From positions 124,001 to 188,000 of the forward strand of contig NZ_JAVAMQ010000007.1 of assembly GCF_030732095.1 (NCBI RefSeq): a DNA stretch of 64,000 nt. The letters are read 5' to 3'. The notes under the pieces are model-generated. The model was not told the origin of the DNA, did not search any database, and saw only the letters and a list, made by a program, of their open reading frames with translations. The stretch comes from Paracoccus spongiarum. GTDB lineage: Bacteria > Pseudomonadota > Alphaproteobacteria > Rhodobacterales > Rhodobacteraceae. Positions 46,828-56,263 of the stretch are shown here, piece by piece; the first letter of the stretch is position 1, and each line of letters opens with the position of its first letter. The position numbers and the translations under genes were made by a program.

Positions 46828-47517
46828 TCACGCAGGCCGGCTGCGCTGCCAGGCCTGGTCCTGCGCCGCTAGCGCCTCGATGCCGGGAATGTCGGTCAAT
46901 GCGACGACGCCGCGCGACCGGGCGATCCAGCCGCGGCGCTGGAACTCGCCCAGCAGCCGCGACACCACCTCGCGCGCGGTGCCCAGTTCGGCCGCCATCT
47001 GCTGGTGGGTGGCGCGGATCTGGCCGGTTCCCCGCGCCAGTTCCACCAGCTTCTGCGCCAGCCGGATGTCGAGACGCTGGAAGGCGATTTCCTCGATCAC
47101 AAGAAACAGGTCGGCCATGCGGCGCGCATAGGCGGTGAAGATGAAGGTGCGGAATTCGACCGACGCGGCCACCAGCCCGTCGAAGACGGCACGCGGGATG
47201 GCCGCGGCGCGCACCGCGGTCTCGGCCAGCCCCTCGGCGGAATATTCCTCATGAGCCAGAAGGCAGGCGGTGGTCATCACGCAGCTTTCCCCGGCCTCGA
47301 CCCGGTAGAGGACGATCTCGCGCCCCGATTCGGACAGCTGCTGCACACGCACCCGCCCATCAAGCAGCAGCAGCAGGCTCTCGGGCTTGGTGTGGGGCCC
47401 GAAGATCACGGCGCCCTCGGGGACGCTGACAAGCGTGCTTTCACGCAGCAGAACCTCGCGCAGCGCGGGGTCCAGCCGGGAAAGGCCGGGAAATTGTCGG
47501 GTCCAGTCGTCGCTCAT
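46828..47517 (-). CDS. Crp/Fnr-family regulator with CX5C pair
   Basis: 229-residue regulator from ATG 47517. N-terminal cyclic-nucleotide-binding-like beta barrel, then dimerisation helix and a C-terminal HTH ('RATHQQMAAELGTAREVVSR', 'LLGEFQRRGWIARSRG'). Cys79 and Cys85 ('ESCVMTTACLL') form a CX5C pair in the sensor domain; no four-cysteine iron-sulfur set of true FNR is seen. It lies upstream of the persulfide genes on the same strand, so sensing of sulfane sulfur or redox state is an inference. Confidence 0.85.
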   Translation of the reverse strand: MSDDWTRQFPGLSRLDPALREVLLRESTLVSVPEGAVIFGPHTKPESLLLLLDGRVRVQQLSESGREIVLYRVEAGESCVMTTACLLAHEEYSAEGLAETAVRAAAIPRAVFDGLVAASVEFRTFIFTAYARRMADLFLVIEEIAFQRLDIRLAQKLVELARGTGQIRATHQQMAAELGTAREVVSRLLGEFQRRGWIARSRGVVALTDIPGIEALAAQDQAWQRSRPA

Positions 47518-47671
47518 GCCGGGGTTCCTGTGCAATCTCGCCCCTTATGCCCTGCCCCGCCGCGTCAGGCCAGCCGGGCGGCGGCATCGCTGGGGCCGGC
47601 GGTTGCGGCCGCAAGGCGGCTGATCCATGCTCGCGCCGAGGGCGAAATGGCCCGGCGAAGGAAGGGTCGGC

Positions 47672-48355
47672 ATGGCGGGTTGGGGTGAATTCACGCTGGC
47701 CATGGCGCTGTTTGCAGGCAGCCATTTCCTGCCACGCCTCGGCGGCCTGCGGGGGCGCATGATCGCGAGGCTGGGGCGCGGGCGCTACTTCGTGCTCTAC
47801 GGCCTTGTCTCGCTTGCCATCCTGATCTGGCTGATCGACGCGGCGGGCCGGGCGCCGCATGTCGAATTGTGGCCGCAGACGGCCGAAGCCCGCTGGATCC
47901 CCAGCCTCGCGATGCCGGTCGCATTGCTGCTGGCGGTGCTGGGGATGGGGATCGACCAGCCGCATACACCCGGCGCCCGGCCGAATGCCAGCTTCGATGC
48001 CGACCGGCCCGGCCTTGCCGCCATCACCCGGCATCCCCTGCTGATCGCGCTTGGTCTGTGGGCGGGCGCGCATCTCGCGCCGAATGGCGATCTGGCGCAT
48101 GTCATCCTGTTCGGAGGCTTCGCGGCGATGTCGCTGGCTGCCATCGCGCTGTTCGAGGCGCGCGCCCGCCGGCGGGAAGGGCCCGCCTTCTTCGACAACA
48201 GCGCGATCCTGTCGCTGCGCCCGCTGGCGCGGCGCGCATGGTGGCGGGCCAACGGGCGCCCTCTGGCGATCCGCGGTGCCTTGGCGGCCGTCGCATGGCT
48301 GGCCCTGCTGCATGCCCATCCGCTTCTGTTCGGGGTCTCGCCGATGCCGCGGTGA
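47672..48355 (+). CDS. NnrU-family membrane protein
   Basis: 227 residues with five to six hydrophobic spans. Family features: 'FTLAMALFAGSHFLPRLGGL', 'ITRHPLLIALGLWAGAHLAP', 'DLAHVILFGGFAAMSLAAIA' and 'RARRREGPAFF'. NnrU occurs in denitrification regulons; the exact function is unsettled. ATG 47672 follows a GAAGGAAGGG ribosome site. Divergent from the Crp/Fnr gene. Confidence 0.85.
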   Translation: MAGWGEFTLAMALFAGSHFLPRLGGLRGRMIARLGRGRYFVLYGLVSLAILIWLIDAAGRAPHVELWPQTAEARWIPSLAMPVALLLAVLGMGIDQPHTPGARPNASFDADRPGLAAITRHPLLIALGLWAGAHLAPNGDLAHVILFGGFAAMSLAAIALFEARARRREGPAFFDNSAILSLRPLARRAWWRANGRPLAIRGALAAVAWLALLHAHPLLFGVSPMPR

Positions 48356-48429
48356 TCGCCGGCCCGCGGCGAGGCGGGCGGCACACGGGATTATCAGTTG
48401 CCCCGCCGGCCGCGCCGGGTAACTCTGGG

Positions 48430-49587
48430 ATGAACGACGCCACCGATCACACCCGAAAAGGGGAGCTTGTGCGCGCCATCAGGGCGATTTCGGGCCTCAT
48501 TGTCATTCTGATCGCCGCTGCGGGCGGTCTGCATGTGACCGACCGGCTGATGGCGGCCTCGGACGCCGGCGCCGAAAGCCGCCGCGGCACCGAGGCTGCA
48601 GCCCTGCCCGTCGAGACGGTCCCGGTCGAGATGCTGACCTTTGTCGAGGTGCTGCGCGCCGTCGGAACCGCGCGCGCGGCCCGCGCGGTCGAACTGATGC
48701 CCGATGCCAGCGGACGCATCGACACCATCGCCTTCCGCCCCGGCGACCGGGTTGCCGAAGGCGCGGTGCTTCTGACGCTGGACGACCGCATCCAGCAGGC
48801 CGACCTGAAGGCCAGCGAGGCCACGCGGGCCGAGGCTCAGGCGGCCTTCGACCGGCAGGAACAGCTGCGGCGCAGCGGCAGCGCCTCGACCGCCGCCTAC
48901 GAGACCGCCCGCGCCACCCTGCTGCGGGCCGAGGCCGAACACGACCGGGCCCGCGCGGCGCTGGAGGACCGCCAGGTGCGCGCGCCCTTCGCGGGGGTGG
49001 TGGGGCTCAGCGATCTGGTCGAGGGCCAGCTGATCGAGACCTCGACCCGCATCGCCACGCTGGACGATCTTTCCGCGCTGGAGATCGCCTTCAGCCTGTC
49101 CGAAACGGTGCTGCCGCGCCTGCGCCTCGGCCAGCGGGTCGAGTTGACCTCGGCCGCGTGGCCGGGCCGGATTTTCACCGGCGAGATCAGCGGCATCGAC
49201 ACCCGTGTGGATCCCGGCACGCGCTCGGTCGCGCTGCGGGCCCGGATGCCGAACGCGGATGGCGCGCTTGCGGGCGGAATGTTCCTGCAGGTGCAACTGG
49301 TCCTTGACGAGCGCCGCCAGCCGGCGGTGCCGGAACGCGCCCTCAGCGTGGACGGCGATCGCACGCTGGTGATGCTGGCCGACGGGGGCGTGGCCCGCGA
49401 GGCCGAGATCGTGACAGGCCAGCAGCAGGACGGGCTGATCGAGGTGCGCTCGGGCCTGCCGCCATCGGCACGGGTCATCGTCTCGAACCTGCACCGCCTG
49501 TCGGCGGGCATGGCCATCGAGGCCGTGCCGCAGGGGCAGGACGACCTGGCGCATGACGGCGCCGGCGGCGCGGGGCCGGACGGATGA
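48430..49587 (+). CDS. RND efflux periplasmic adaptor (membrane fusion protein)
   Basis: 385-residue HlyD/AcrA-type adaptor. N-terminal membrane anchor 'ISGLIVILIAAAGGLHVTD', lipoyl halves 'IDTIAFRPGDRVAEGAVLL' and 'VRAPFAGVVGLSDLVEGQLI' flank a coiled-coil hairpin (about 130-175), then beta-barrel and membrane-proximal domains. Start at ATG 48430 (GTG 48469 is an alternative). Four-base overlap with the RND transporter gene. No outer-membrane channel gene follows. Confidence 0.9.
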   Translation: MNDATDHTRKGELVRAIRAISGLIVILIAAAGGLHVTDRLMAASDAGAESRRGTEAAALPVETVPVEMLTFVEVLRAVGTARAARAVELMPDASGRIDTIAFRPGDRVAEGAVLLTLDDRIQQADLKASEATRAEAQAAFDRQEQLRRSGSASTAAYETARATLLRAEAEHDRARAALEDRQVRAPFAGVVGLSDLVEGQLIETSTRIATLDDLSALEIAFSLSETVLPRLRLGQRVELTSAAWPGRIFTGEISGIDTRVDPGTRSVALRARMPNADGALAGGMFLQVQLVLDERRQPAVPERALSVDGDRTLVMLADGGVAREAEIVTGQQQDGLIEVRSGLPPSARVIVSNLHRLSAGMAIEAVPQGQDDLAHDGAGGAGPDG

Positions 49588-52500
49588 GCCTGCCCGACCT
49601 GTCGCTGCGCCGCCCCGTCCTCGCCACCGTGCTGAACCTGCTGATCGTGCTCATCGGCGCGGTCGCCATCTCGCGCCTGCCGGTGCGCGAACTGCCGCAG
49701 GTCGAGGCGGCGCAGATCACCGTGCGGGTGAACTATGTCGGGGCGGCGCCGGACGTGGTGGACAGCCAGGTTGCCTCGGTCATCGAGGGCGCGCTGGCCG
49801 GCATCTCGGGCATGACCTCGATGTCCACCGAATCCGAACGCGGCCGGACACGCACGGTCCTCTCCTTCGATCCGGGCCGCGACATCGACGCCGCCGCCAA
49901 CGACGTGCGCAACGCCGTGGACCGCGTCGCCAACCAGTTGCCCGACGCCGCGGACCGGCCGCGCGTCGACAAGAACGACAGCGAGGGCGACCCGGTGCTG
50001 CGGCTCAGCCTGTCCAGCCCGGCGATGACGCCGCTGCAGCTGTCGGACTATGCCGACCGGTTCCTGGTCGACCGGCTGGCCCGGCTGCCGGGCGTTGCCA
50101 ACACGGTGATCTACGGCCAGCGGTCGCCGGCGATGCGGATCTGGCTGGATCAGGCGCGGATGGCGGCCTATGGCATCACCACCGGCGACATCATCGCCAG
50201 CCTGCAGTCCAACAACATCGAACTGCCCGCCGGCGAGATCGAGACCGGCGTGCGCCAGTTGCAGGTGCTGGCGCAGACGCGCTTTACGACCCCCGACAGC
50301 TTTCGGCAGGTGGTGATCCGCGACGATGGGGTGCGCCCGCTGCGACTGGGCGATGTCGCCGAGATTGCCGAGGGCCCCGAGCAGCGCGATTCGATCTTTC
50401 GCGCCAACGGGCTGGTGGCGCTTGGAATGGGGGTGCAGCCGCAGGCGCAGGCCAACACCGTCGCCATCTCGACCGCGGTGCGCGCCGAACTTGACCGCAT
50501 CCGGCCGACCCTGCCCGAGGGCATGTCGCTGATCGTCACCTCGGACGAGGCGCAGTTCATCGAAAGTTCGATCCGGCAGGTACTGAAGGTCTTTGCCGAG
50601 GCCGTGGCCCTCGTGACCGCCGTGATCTTCCTGTTTCTCGGCTCGATGCGGCTGTCGGTCGTGCCGGTCGTCACCATCCCGATCTCGGCCCTCGGGGCGG
50701 GGCTGGCGATGATGGCGCTTGGCTTTTCGGTGAACATCCTGACGCTGTTCGCCCTGATCCTGGCCATCGGCCTCGTGGTCGATGACGCCATCGTCGTGCT
50801 GGAAAACATCCAGCGCCACCGCGCGATGGGCAAAAGCCGGGCGGAGGCCGCCCGGCGCGGCGCGGGCCAGGTCAGCTTTGCCGTCATCTCGACGACGGCG
50901 GTGCTGATCGCCGTCTTCGTGCCGGTCAGCTTCATGCAGGGCGAGATCGGGCAGCTGTTCGCCGAATTCGGCATCGTGCTGGCCGTCGCGGTGGCGGTGT
51001 CTGGCTTCGTCGCGCTGACCCTGTCGCCGGTGCTGGCGGCATGGGCGATGCCGCGCGAGGATCGCCCGAACCTGCTGACCCGCAGCGTGAACCGCGTCAT
51101 CGGCTGGCTGGAACGCGGCTACGGCGCGGTGCTGGACCGGGTTATCGCGCGGCCGGTGCCGATCCTTTCACTGACGGCCTTCGCGATCGCCGCCTCCTTC
51201 GCGGTATTCCAGAACCTGCCGCGTCAGTTGACCCCGGACGAGGACCGGGGCGGGCTGCGCATCATCCTGTCGGCCCCGCAGGGCGCGAACCTCACCTATA
51301 CCGATGCCGCCACGCGCCGCGTCGAGGCCCTGCTTGAGCCCCGCCGCGCCGATGGCACGATCACCAATGTCACCGCCATCGTCGGCACCTGGGGCGAGTT
51401 GCGCCGGGCGCTGCTGTTCGTGAACCTCGCCCCCTGGGAGGATCGCGAGATCAGCGTCGACCAGCTGATCCGCGAACTGCGCCCGCAGATGGCCGCCATC
51501 CCCGAGGCCGAGACCTTCATCAGGCCCACCGGCGGGCTGGGCATCGGCGGCGCGTCAGGGTCGATCCGCTGGATGCTGGGCGGGCCGGACACCGCGCGCA
51601 CCGCGGCATGGTCGGCGCAGCTGGCCGCGGCGCTGGAGGACGACCCGCGCCTCGCCTCGGTCGAGGTCAGCTTTGCGGCCAACCAGCCCGGCGCCAACCT
51701 GTCGATCGACCGGACCCGCGCGCAGGATCTGGCGCTGGACGCCGAGACGGTCGCCCAGACCCTGCAGGTCCTGTTCGCCTCGCGCACCGTTGGCGAATAC
51801 AGCAGCGACGGCCGCCAGTATCCGGTGATCCTGCAGGCCTCGCCCGAGGACCGCGATTCGATCGATGACATGCTGGCGGTCATGCTGCGCAACGAGCGCG
51901 GAGACCTGATTCCGCTGTCGGCCTTTGCCAGCGTCCAGACCGGCGCGACCGCGCCCGAGATCAACCGATATGACCGGCTGATCTCGGTCGAGATGGAGGC
52001 GGACCTTGCGGATGGCGTCGATCTGGCGAACGCCATGAGCGCCGTAGAGGAGGCGATGGCCGACCTGCCGGCCGGCGCGGTGCTGGCATGGGAGGGACAG
52101 GCGGCCGACTATCTGGACAGCTCGGGCGGCATCGCGATGGTCTTCGTGATGGCGCTGTCGATCGTCTTTCTGGTGCTTGCCGCCCAGTTCGAAAGCTTTC
52201 GCACGCCCCTGACGATCATGCTGACGGTGCCGCTGGGGCTGGCGGGCGCGGTGCTGACGCTGCTGCTGACGGGCGGGACGGTCAACATCTTCTCGCAGGT
52301 CGGCATGATCCTGATGATCGGCATCATGGCCAAGAACGGCATCCTGATCGTCGAGTTCGCCAACCAGCTGCGCGATGAGGGCCGCCCGCTGGTCGAGGCC
52401 GCGCGCGAAGGGGCGGTCACCCGGCTGCGCCCGGTGCTGATGACAACCATCGCGACCGTACTCGGCGCCGTTCCGCTGGCCCGCGCATCCGGTGCCGGCG

Positions 52501-52652
52501 CGGAAAGCCGGCAGGCGATCGGCGCGGTGATCGTCGGCGGCCTCAGCATGGCCTTCATCCTGACGCTGCTGTTGACGCCGGTGATCTATGTGCTGGTCGA
52601 GCGGCTGCGCCTTGCCCGCCCCGACCCCGAAGGCCGGGTCCCGGCCGAGTAG
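49584..52652 (+). CDS. RND-family efflux transporter permease (AcrB/MexF type)
   Basis: 1022-residue HAE1-type inner-membrane pump with twelve transmembrane segments and two large periplasmic loops. Hallmarks: 'RRPVLATVLNLLIVLIGAVA' first span, 'GLVVDDAIVVLENIQRHRAM' with the paired Asp of the proton relay, 'TLSPVLAAWAMP', and the second-half repeat 'LMIGIMAKNGILIVEFANQL'. Coupled to the adaptor gene. Substrates cannot be told from sequence. Length is slightly short for the class but complete. Confidence 0.95.
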   Translation: MSLPDLSLRRPVLATVLNLLIVLIGAVAISRLPVRELPQVEAAQITVRVNYVGAAPDVVDSQVASVIEGALAGISGMTSMSTESERGRTRTVLSFDPGRDIDAAANDVRNAVDRVANQLPDAADRPRVDKNDSEGDPVLRLSLSSPAMTPLQLSDYADRFLVDRLARLPGVANTVIYGQRSPAMRIWLDQARMAAYGITTGDIIASLQSNNIELPAGEIETGVRQLQVLAQTRFTTPDSFRQVVIRDDGVRPLRLGDVAEIAEGPEQRDSIFRANGLVALGMGVQPQAQANTVAISTAVRAELDRIRPTLPEGMSLIVTSDEAQFIESSIRQVLKVFAEAVALVTAVIFLFLGSMRLSVVPVVTIPISALGAGLAMMALGFSVNILTLFALILAIGLVVDDAIVVLENIQRHRAMGKSRAEAARRGAGQVSFAVISTTAVLIAVFVPVSFMQGEIGQLFAEFGIVLAVAVAVSGFVALTLSPVLAAWAMPREDRPNLLTRSVNRVIGWLERGYGAVLDRVIARPVPILSLTAFAIAASFAVFQNLPRQLTPDEDRGGLRIILSAPQGANLTYTDAATRRVEALLEPRRADGTITNVTAIVGTWGELRRALLFVNLAPWEDREISVDQLIRELRPQMAAIPEAETFIRPTGGLGIGGASGSIRWMLGGPDTARTAAWSAQLAAALEDDPRLASVEVSFAANQPGANLSIDRTRAQDLALDAETVAQTLQVLFASRTVGEYSSDGRQYPVILQASPEDRDSIDDMLAVMLRNERGDLIPLSAFASVQTGATAPEINRYDRLISVEMEADLADGVDLANAMSAVEEAMADLPAGAVLAWEGQAADYLDSSGGIAMVFVMALSIVFLVLAAQFESFRTPLTIMLTVPLGLAGAVLTLLLTGGTVNIFSQVGMILMIGIMAKNGILIVEFANQLRDEGRPLVEAAREGAVTRLRPVLMTTIATVLGAVPLARASGAGAESRQAIGAVIVGGLSMAFILTLLLTPVIYVLVERLRLARPDPEGRVPAE

Positions 52653-52811
52653 GGCGCACCCGCCCGCGCGATCCTGCGCTGGCCGCGCGGCAACAATAGC
52701 CCCGCGACCCGCGGCAAGCCGGTGGACAATGCGGCCCGTGCGGCTATCACTGCGGGCTGACCCCGCCCCAACCACCCGCCTGATGCACGGGCCAGCGAAA
52801 GACCACCGCCG

Positions 52812-53780
52812 ATGAGCCGACCCCGCCGCGTAGCCTGCCTGACCATGCTCAGGGACGAGGAGTTCTTCTTTCCGATCTGGTATCGCTATTATGCATCGCT
52901 GTTCGGGCGCGAGAACCTGTTCGTCATCGATCACCTGTCGAAGACCCGCCCCGCCGCGCCCGACGGATCGGGCGCGCTGAACATGCTGACCCTTCCGTTC
53001 GAGCGGGCGCTTGACCCGCAGGGACGCCCGCAAAAGCTGGACGGGCCGCGCTTTCGGCTGATCTCGGGCATGGTCGAGGGGCTGCTGGCCTATTACGACA
53101 CGGTGATCTTCAACGACACCGACGAATTGTTCATCGTGGACCCGCAGAAGCATCGCGACCTGCGCAGCTTTCTGGAAGGCGGCGCGGGCAAGGCGCCGGC
53201 GCTGGCCGGGATGGGGCTGGACATCATCCATGATCCGCGCAGCGAACCCGCCCTCGATCCGGCCCGGCCGGTTCTGGCGCAGCGCCGCAACTATGTCTGC
53301 GCGCCGGTCTGGGCCAAGCCGCACATCATCAACACCGCCTGCAAGATCGCCCCGCACGGGCTGTCGATCCCGTTCCGCTTCGATCCGGATCTGTACCTGA
53401 TCCATCTCAAGCACAGCGACATCACACATACCCTGCAACGTCAGGCCGTGCGCCACGAGATGTATCGGCAGGACGCGGTCGCGGATTTCTGCACCTGGCA
53501 GGCGACGGCGGCAGAAAAGGATACCGAACTAGCCGCCCTTCTGGAACGCCCGCTGGACGAGGGCGACCTGCCCCATCGCCGCCCGGTCGCACGGTTGCTG
53601 GCGAACGGGCCGAACCATCTGCTGGGCAGCGAGACCGGTCCGGCACGCAAGCGTCCCTCGAAGGTCATGCCGTGGGCCTACAAGGTGCATGAATTCCTGC
53701 CCGCCCCGCTGATGCAGTCCCTGCGCCAGTCGCGCCATCTGTTCCCGGCGCGGTTTGCCGGCGCGACCGGCGAGGGCTGA
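52812..53780 (+). CDS. glycosyltransferase family 2-like protein
   Basis: 322 residues. N-terminal 'RRVACLTMLRDEEFFFPIWY' and 'DTVIFNDTDELFIVDP' with Asp102-x-Asp104, a DxD metal site, mark a GT-A-fold glycosyltransferase of the GT2/GT92-like type. 'DPDLYLIHLKHSD' near residue 195 resembles the distal conserved His. No signal peptide or transmembrane segment, so it acts in the cytosol. Its neighbours are two sulfotransferase-fold proteins, suggesting surface polysaccharide decoration. Confidence 0.75.
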   Translation: MSRPRRVACLTMLRDEEFFFPIWYRYYASLFGRENLFVIDHLSKTRPAAPDGSGALNMLTLPFERALDPQGRPQKLDGPRFRLISGMVEGLLAYYDTVIFNDTDELFIVDPQKHRDLRSFLEGGAGKAPALAGMGLDIIHDPRSEPALDPARPVLAQRRNYVCAPVWAKPHIINTACKIAPHGLSIPFRFDPDLYLIHLKHSDITHTLQRQAVRHEMYRQDAVADFCTWQATAAEKDTELAALLERPLDEGDLPHRRPVARLLANGPNHLLGSETGPARKRPSKVMPWAYKVHEFLPAPLMQSLRQSRHLFPARFAGATGEG

Positions 53781-53799
53781 GCGGGCGGTGGGCGCGGCG

Positions 53800-54903
53800 C
53801 TAGATCTCAAGCTCCTTCAGGAACTGCCACAGCGGCGCCGAGGGCCGCGACCAGGGCGGCAGGGACCGCAACCGCGCCAGCGCCGCCCGCGCCGCATCCA
53901 GCTCGGGCACCGGCCGGACCCGGCCCAGCTCGTCGATGTCGGGAAAGAAGGGCGACTGGTCTGCCACCTTGCCGAGATAGGCGTGGATCGGCTGGAACCG
54001 GTCCGACAGATGGGCGCGGGCCTCGGCGCCCAGCACCTCGACCTCGGAATTCGCCGGTACATCGCGCGACGCCGATGTCCGTTCGAGAAAATTCATCATC
54101 TGGCCCGGCAGCGGACCTTCCAGCGTCTGGTTGGCCCGCCGCGCGATCTCGTAGAAGGCATAGGGGATGCTCTGGTTCGACCGCGGGGCCGCTGCGAGGC
54201 CCGAGGGGAACCTGACGCCGACCTGGCGGATGAAATCCTCGCATGATCCGCCCGCCGCCAGCACATCGCGGTAGTTGCGGATGTGGAAGCGGGCATCCGG
54301 GAAGGTCTCTTGCCAGGGCAGCAGAAGCGTCTTGTAGTCGAAATGAACCGAGGTCGCGTAGCGTTTGGCGACCGCTCCCTCGAGCCGGTCCAGCTTGTAG
54401 CCGAAGCGGAACCGCTGCCCGTGCCACGACGCCAGGTATTCGTCAGGCCGTCGCAGGGTCAGGTAGATCTCGAACTCGGCGCCGGGAAAGAGGTCGCGGA
54501 TGCGGCGGGTCAGCTGCGGCCCGACATGGCCGAAATTGGACATCACCTCGGAACACATGATGACCGTCGACGGGGTCAGGTTCTCCACCTGCTCGCGGAT
54601 CGCGCGCATCATCTGCAGGCTGGAGGGCGGGCGGTCCAGGAAGGCCGGCAGCTTGAAGCCGCCAACCTCGTCGATCATGCGGAAGGCCAGCGTGTTGTGC
54701 GGCTCGCGCTGGTTCAGACTGAGCCGGCCGTGGTCGTCCTTCCCGGTCATCGCACGCCTGAGGCAATTGCCCAGCCCCTCGGCCTCGACCATCGGATACA
54801 GGATCCCGCCGTCGCGCAGCAGCTTCAGCCAGTTCCAGGACAGGAAGGTCTGCAGCGCGGTCGAGCCGACCTTGTGATGCCCGATATAGAGGATGACCTT
54901 CAT
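53800..54903 (-). CDS. sulfotransferase-fold protein (first of two)
   Basis: 367 residues from ATG 54903. The first residues 'MKVILYIGHHKVGSTALQTF' contain the PAPS 5'-phosphosulfate loop (GHHKVGST), and 'VIMCSEVMSNFG' plus 'FEIYLTLRRPDEYLASWHGQ' correspond to the 3'-phosphate-binding strand and 'RxPxExxxS' helix. Likely transfers sulfate from PAPS to a carbohydrate; no PAPS-synthesis genes are nearby. A second paralogue lies 117 bases upstream on the same strand. Confidence 0.72.
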   Translation of the reverse strand: MKVILYIGHHKVGSTALQTFLSWNWLKLLRDGGILYPMVEAEGLGNCLRRAMTGKDDHGRLSLNQREPHNTLAFRMIDEVGGFKLPAFLDRPPSSLQMMRAIREQVENLTPSTVIMCSEVMSNFGHVGPQLTRRIRDLFPGAEFEIYLTLRRPDEYLASWHGQRFRFGYKLDRLEGAVAKRYATSVHFDYKTLLLPWQETFPDARFHIRNYRDVLAAGGSCEDFIRQVGVRFPSGLAAAPRSNQSIPYAFYEIARRANQTLEGPLPGQMMNFLERTSASRDVPANSEVEVLGAEARAHLSDRFQPIHAYLGKVADQSPFFPDIDELGRVRPVPELDAARAALARLRSLPPWSRPSAPLWQFLKELEI

Positions 54904-55020
54904 GCTGTTCTGCTTTTCACCGAAGGAAAGGGGGGCACGGCGCCTTCGCACCGCGTCCGGCCGGCCGCGTAATGCGGAGATCGCCGAGACCAGGCGATAC
55001 GGCAGGACCACGACGCGGCG

Positions 55021-56157
55021 CTAGCTTTCCGCCCCGTGCAGATGCTCGAGCCGCCGCCGGTGAAAATGTTCGGCCCAGGGGGTCTTGCCGTTGTCCAGCA
55101 TTTCCGCGATCAGCCGGCCGGTCAGGTCCAGGCTGCGCATTTCGGATGGCGAAAACATCGCCTCGGCGGTGGCCAGCTGGGGCAGCTCGCAGGCGGCTGC
55201 CACGTCATCCGACAGCGCCTGTTCCAGAAACCGGTCGGCCGGAAAGAACGCCTCGTCCAGCCGGCGCGCATCCGGGCGGAAATGTTCGGCCGCCCGTTCG
55301 GCCAGCGACCTGTGCAGCCGGATGCGCGTCGCCGTCTCGGGACGCGGCATGTCGCCCAGCATCCGGGTCAGCGCCCAGCCGTAATTGTGGTGAAACTTCT
55401 CGGACCGGCCCTTGATCTGCGCGTGAAGATACTTGACCCGCAGCAGATCCTCGAGCGAGAGAGACTCGTTCTGATTGTCGGTCGGATCGACGGTGAAGGG
55501 CACGTCGCCCACCGCCGAGCGGATGAAGTCGGTCATCAGCGAGCCGTCGATCAGCGCGGTGCGCACGAAGGGACGCAGCACGAAATCCGCACCGAACACC
55601 TTGCGCCACTTGCGAAAGCGCGGCGCAAAGCGAAACACGTCATGGGCCAGGCAGGTCTGGAAGAACGATTCCATGTCACCCGACAGGATGCCGATCTTGG
55701 TGCGTTCGGCATAACCCGACACGAAGCGCTGCAGATGCGGGCGCACATAGGCGATGATGCGGATGCGGTCGAAGAGGCCGGCGAAATGCTCGTCGAGGAT
55801 GCGGCGCAGGCCGGCGGGGTCGAAGCCCTCGAAGGACTCGGCCGAGATCACGCAGATCGGGGCATCGCTGGCAGCGATCTTCGCGGCGAGGCCGGCGATG
55901 ACCTGCCGGCCCTTCTCGGCGGTCGGGCTGTTGCGGTCGCGCAGAACGGCGCGGAACAGCTGCGGCAGGTGGTTGTGGCTCAGCGAGGCCGTGTACAGCG
56001 GCTGCACGCCGCCGATGCGGACCAACCGGGTCGTAAAGGCGTGCTGGATCGTGGTGGTCCCGGTCTTGTGGTCGCCGATGTGGAAGATCAGCGTCCTGCC
56101 CTGATCCTGCGCCGCGCCGACAATCCGTGCGTCAGACAGTTCGCGATGTGCTTGCAT
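55021..56157 (-). CDS. sulfotransferase-fold protein (second of two)
   Basis: 378 residues. 'TLIFHIGDHKTGTTTIQHAF' (about residues 22-41) is the 5'-phosphosulfate loop, 'PICVISAESFEGFDPAGL' and 'IRIIAYVRPHLQRFVSGYAE' the 3'-phosphate site. Shares this core with the neighbouring 53800-54903 product but differs in the C-terminal half, so an old duplication or separate acquisitions are both possible. Substrate unknown. Confidence 0.75.
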   Translation of the reverse strand: MQAHRELSDARIVGAAQDQGRTLIFHIGDHKTGTTTIQHAFTTRLVRIGGVQPLYTASLSHNHLPQLFRAVLRDRNSPTAEKGRQVIAGLAAKIAASDAPICVISAESFEGFDPAGLRRILDEHFAGLFDRIRIIAYVRPHLQRFVSGYAERTKIGILSGDMESFFQTCLAHDVFRFAPRFRKWRKVFGADFVLRPFVRTALIDGSLMTDFIRSAVGDVPFTVDPTDNQNESLSLEDLLRVKYLHAQIKGRSEKFHHNYGWALTRMLGDMPRPETATRIRLHRSLAERAAEHFRPDARRLDEAFFPADRFLEQALSDDVAAACELPQLATAEAMFSPSEMRSLDLTGRLIAEMLDNGKTPWAEHFHRRRLEHLHGAES

Positions 56158-56263
56158 GCCGGGAATCCTCTTGGCTCAGCGCGCTCCTAGCCCAATCGGG
56201 TTTGACAGACAACACAGCGGTGAGGCTGCCGGCCGGCTTGCGCGGCAGGCGGCCTTGACGCGC

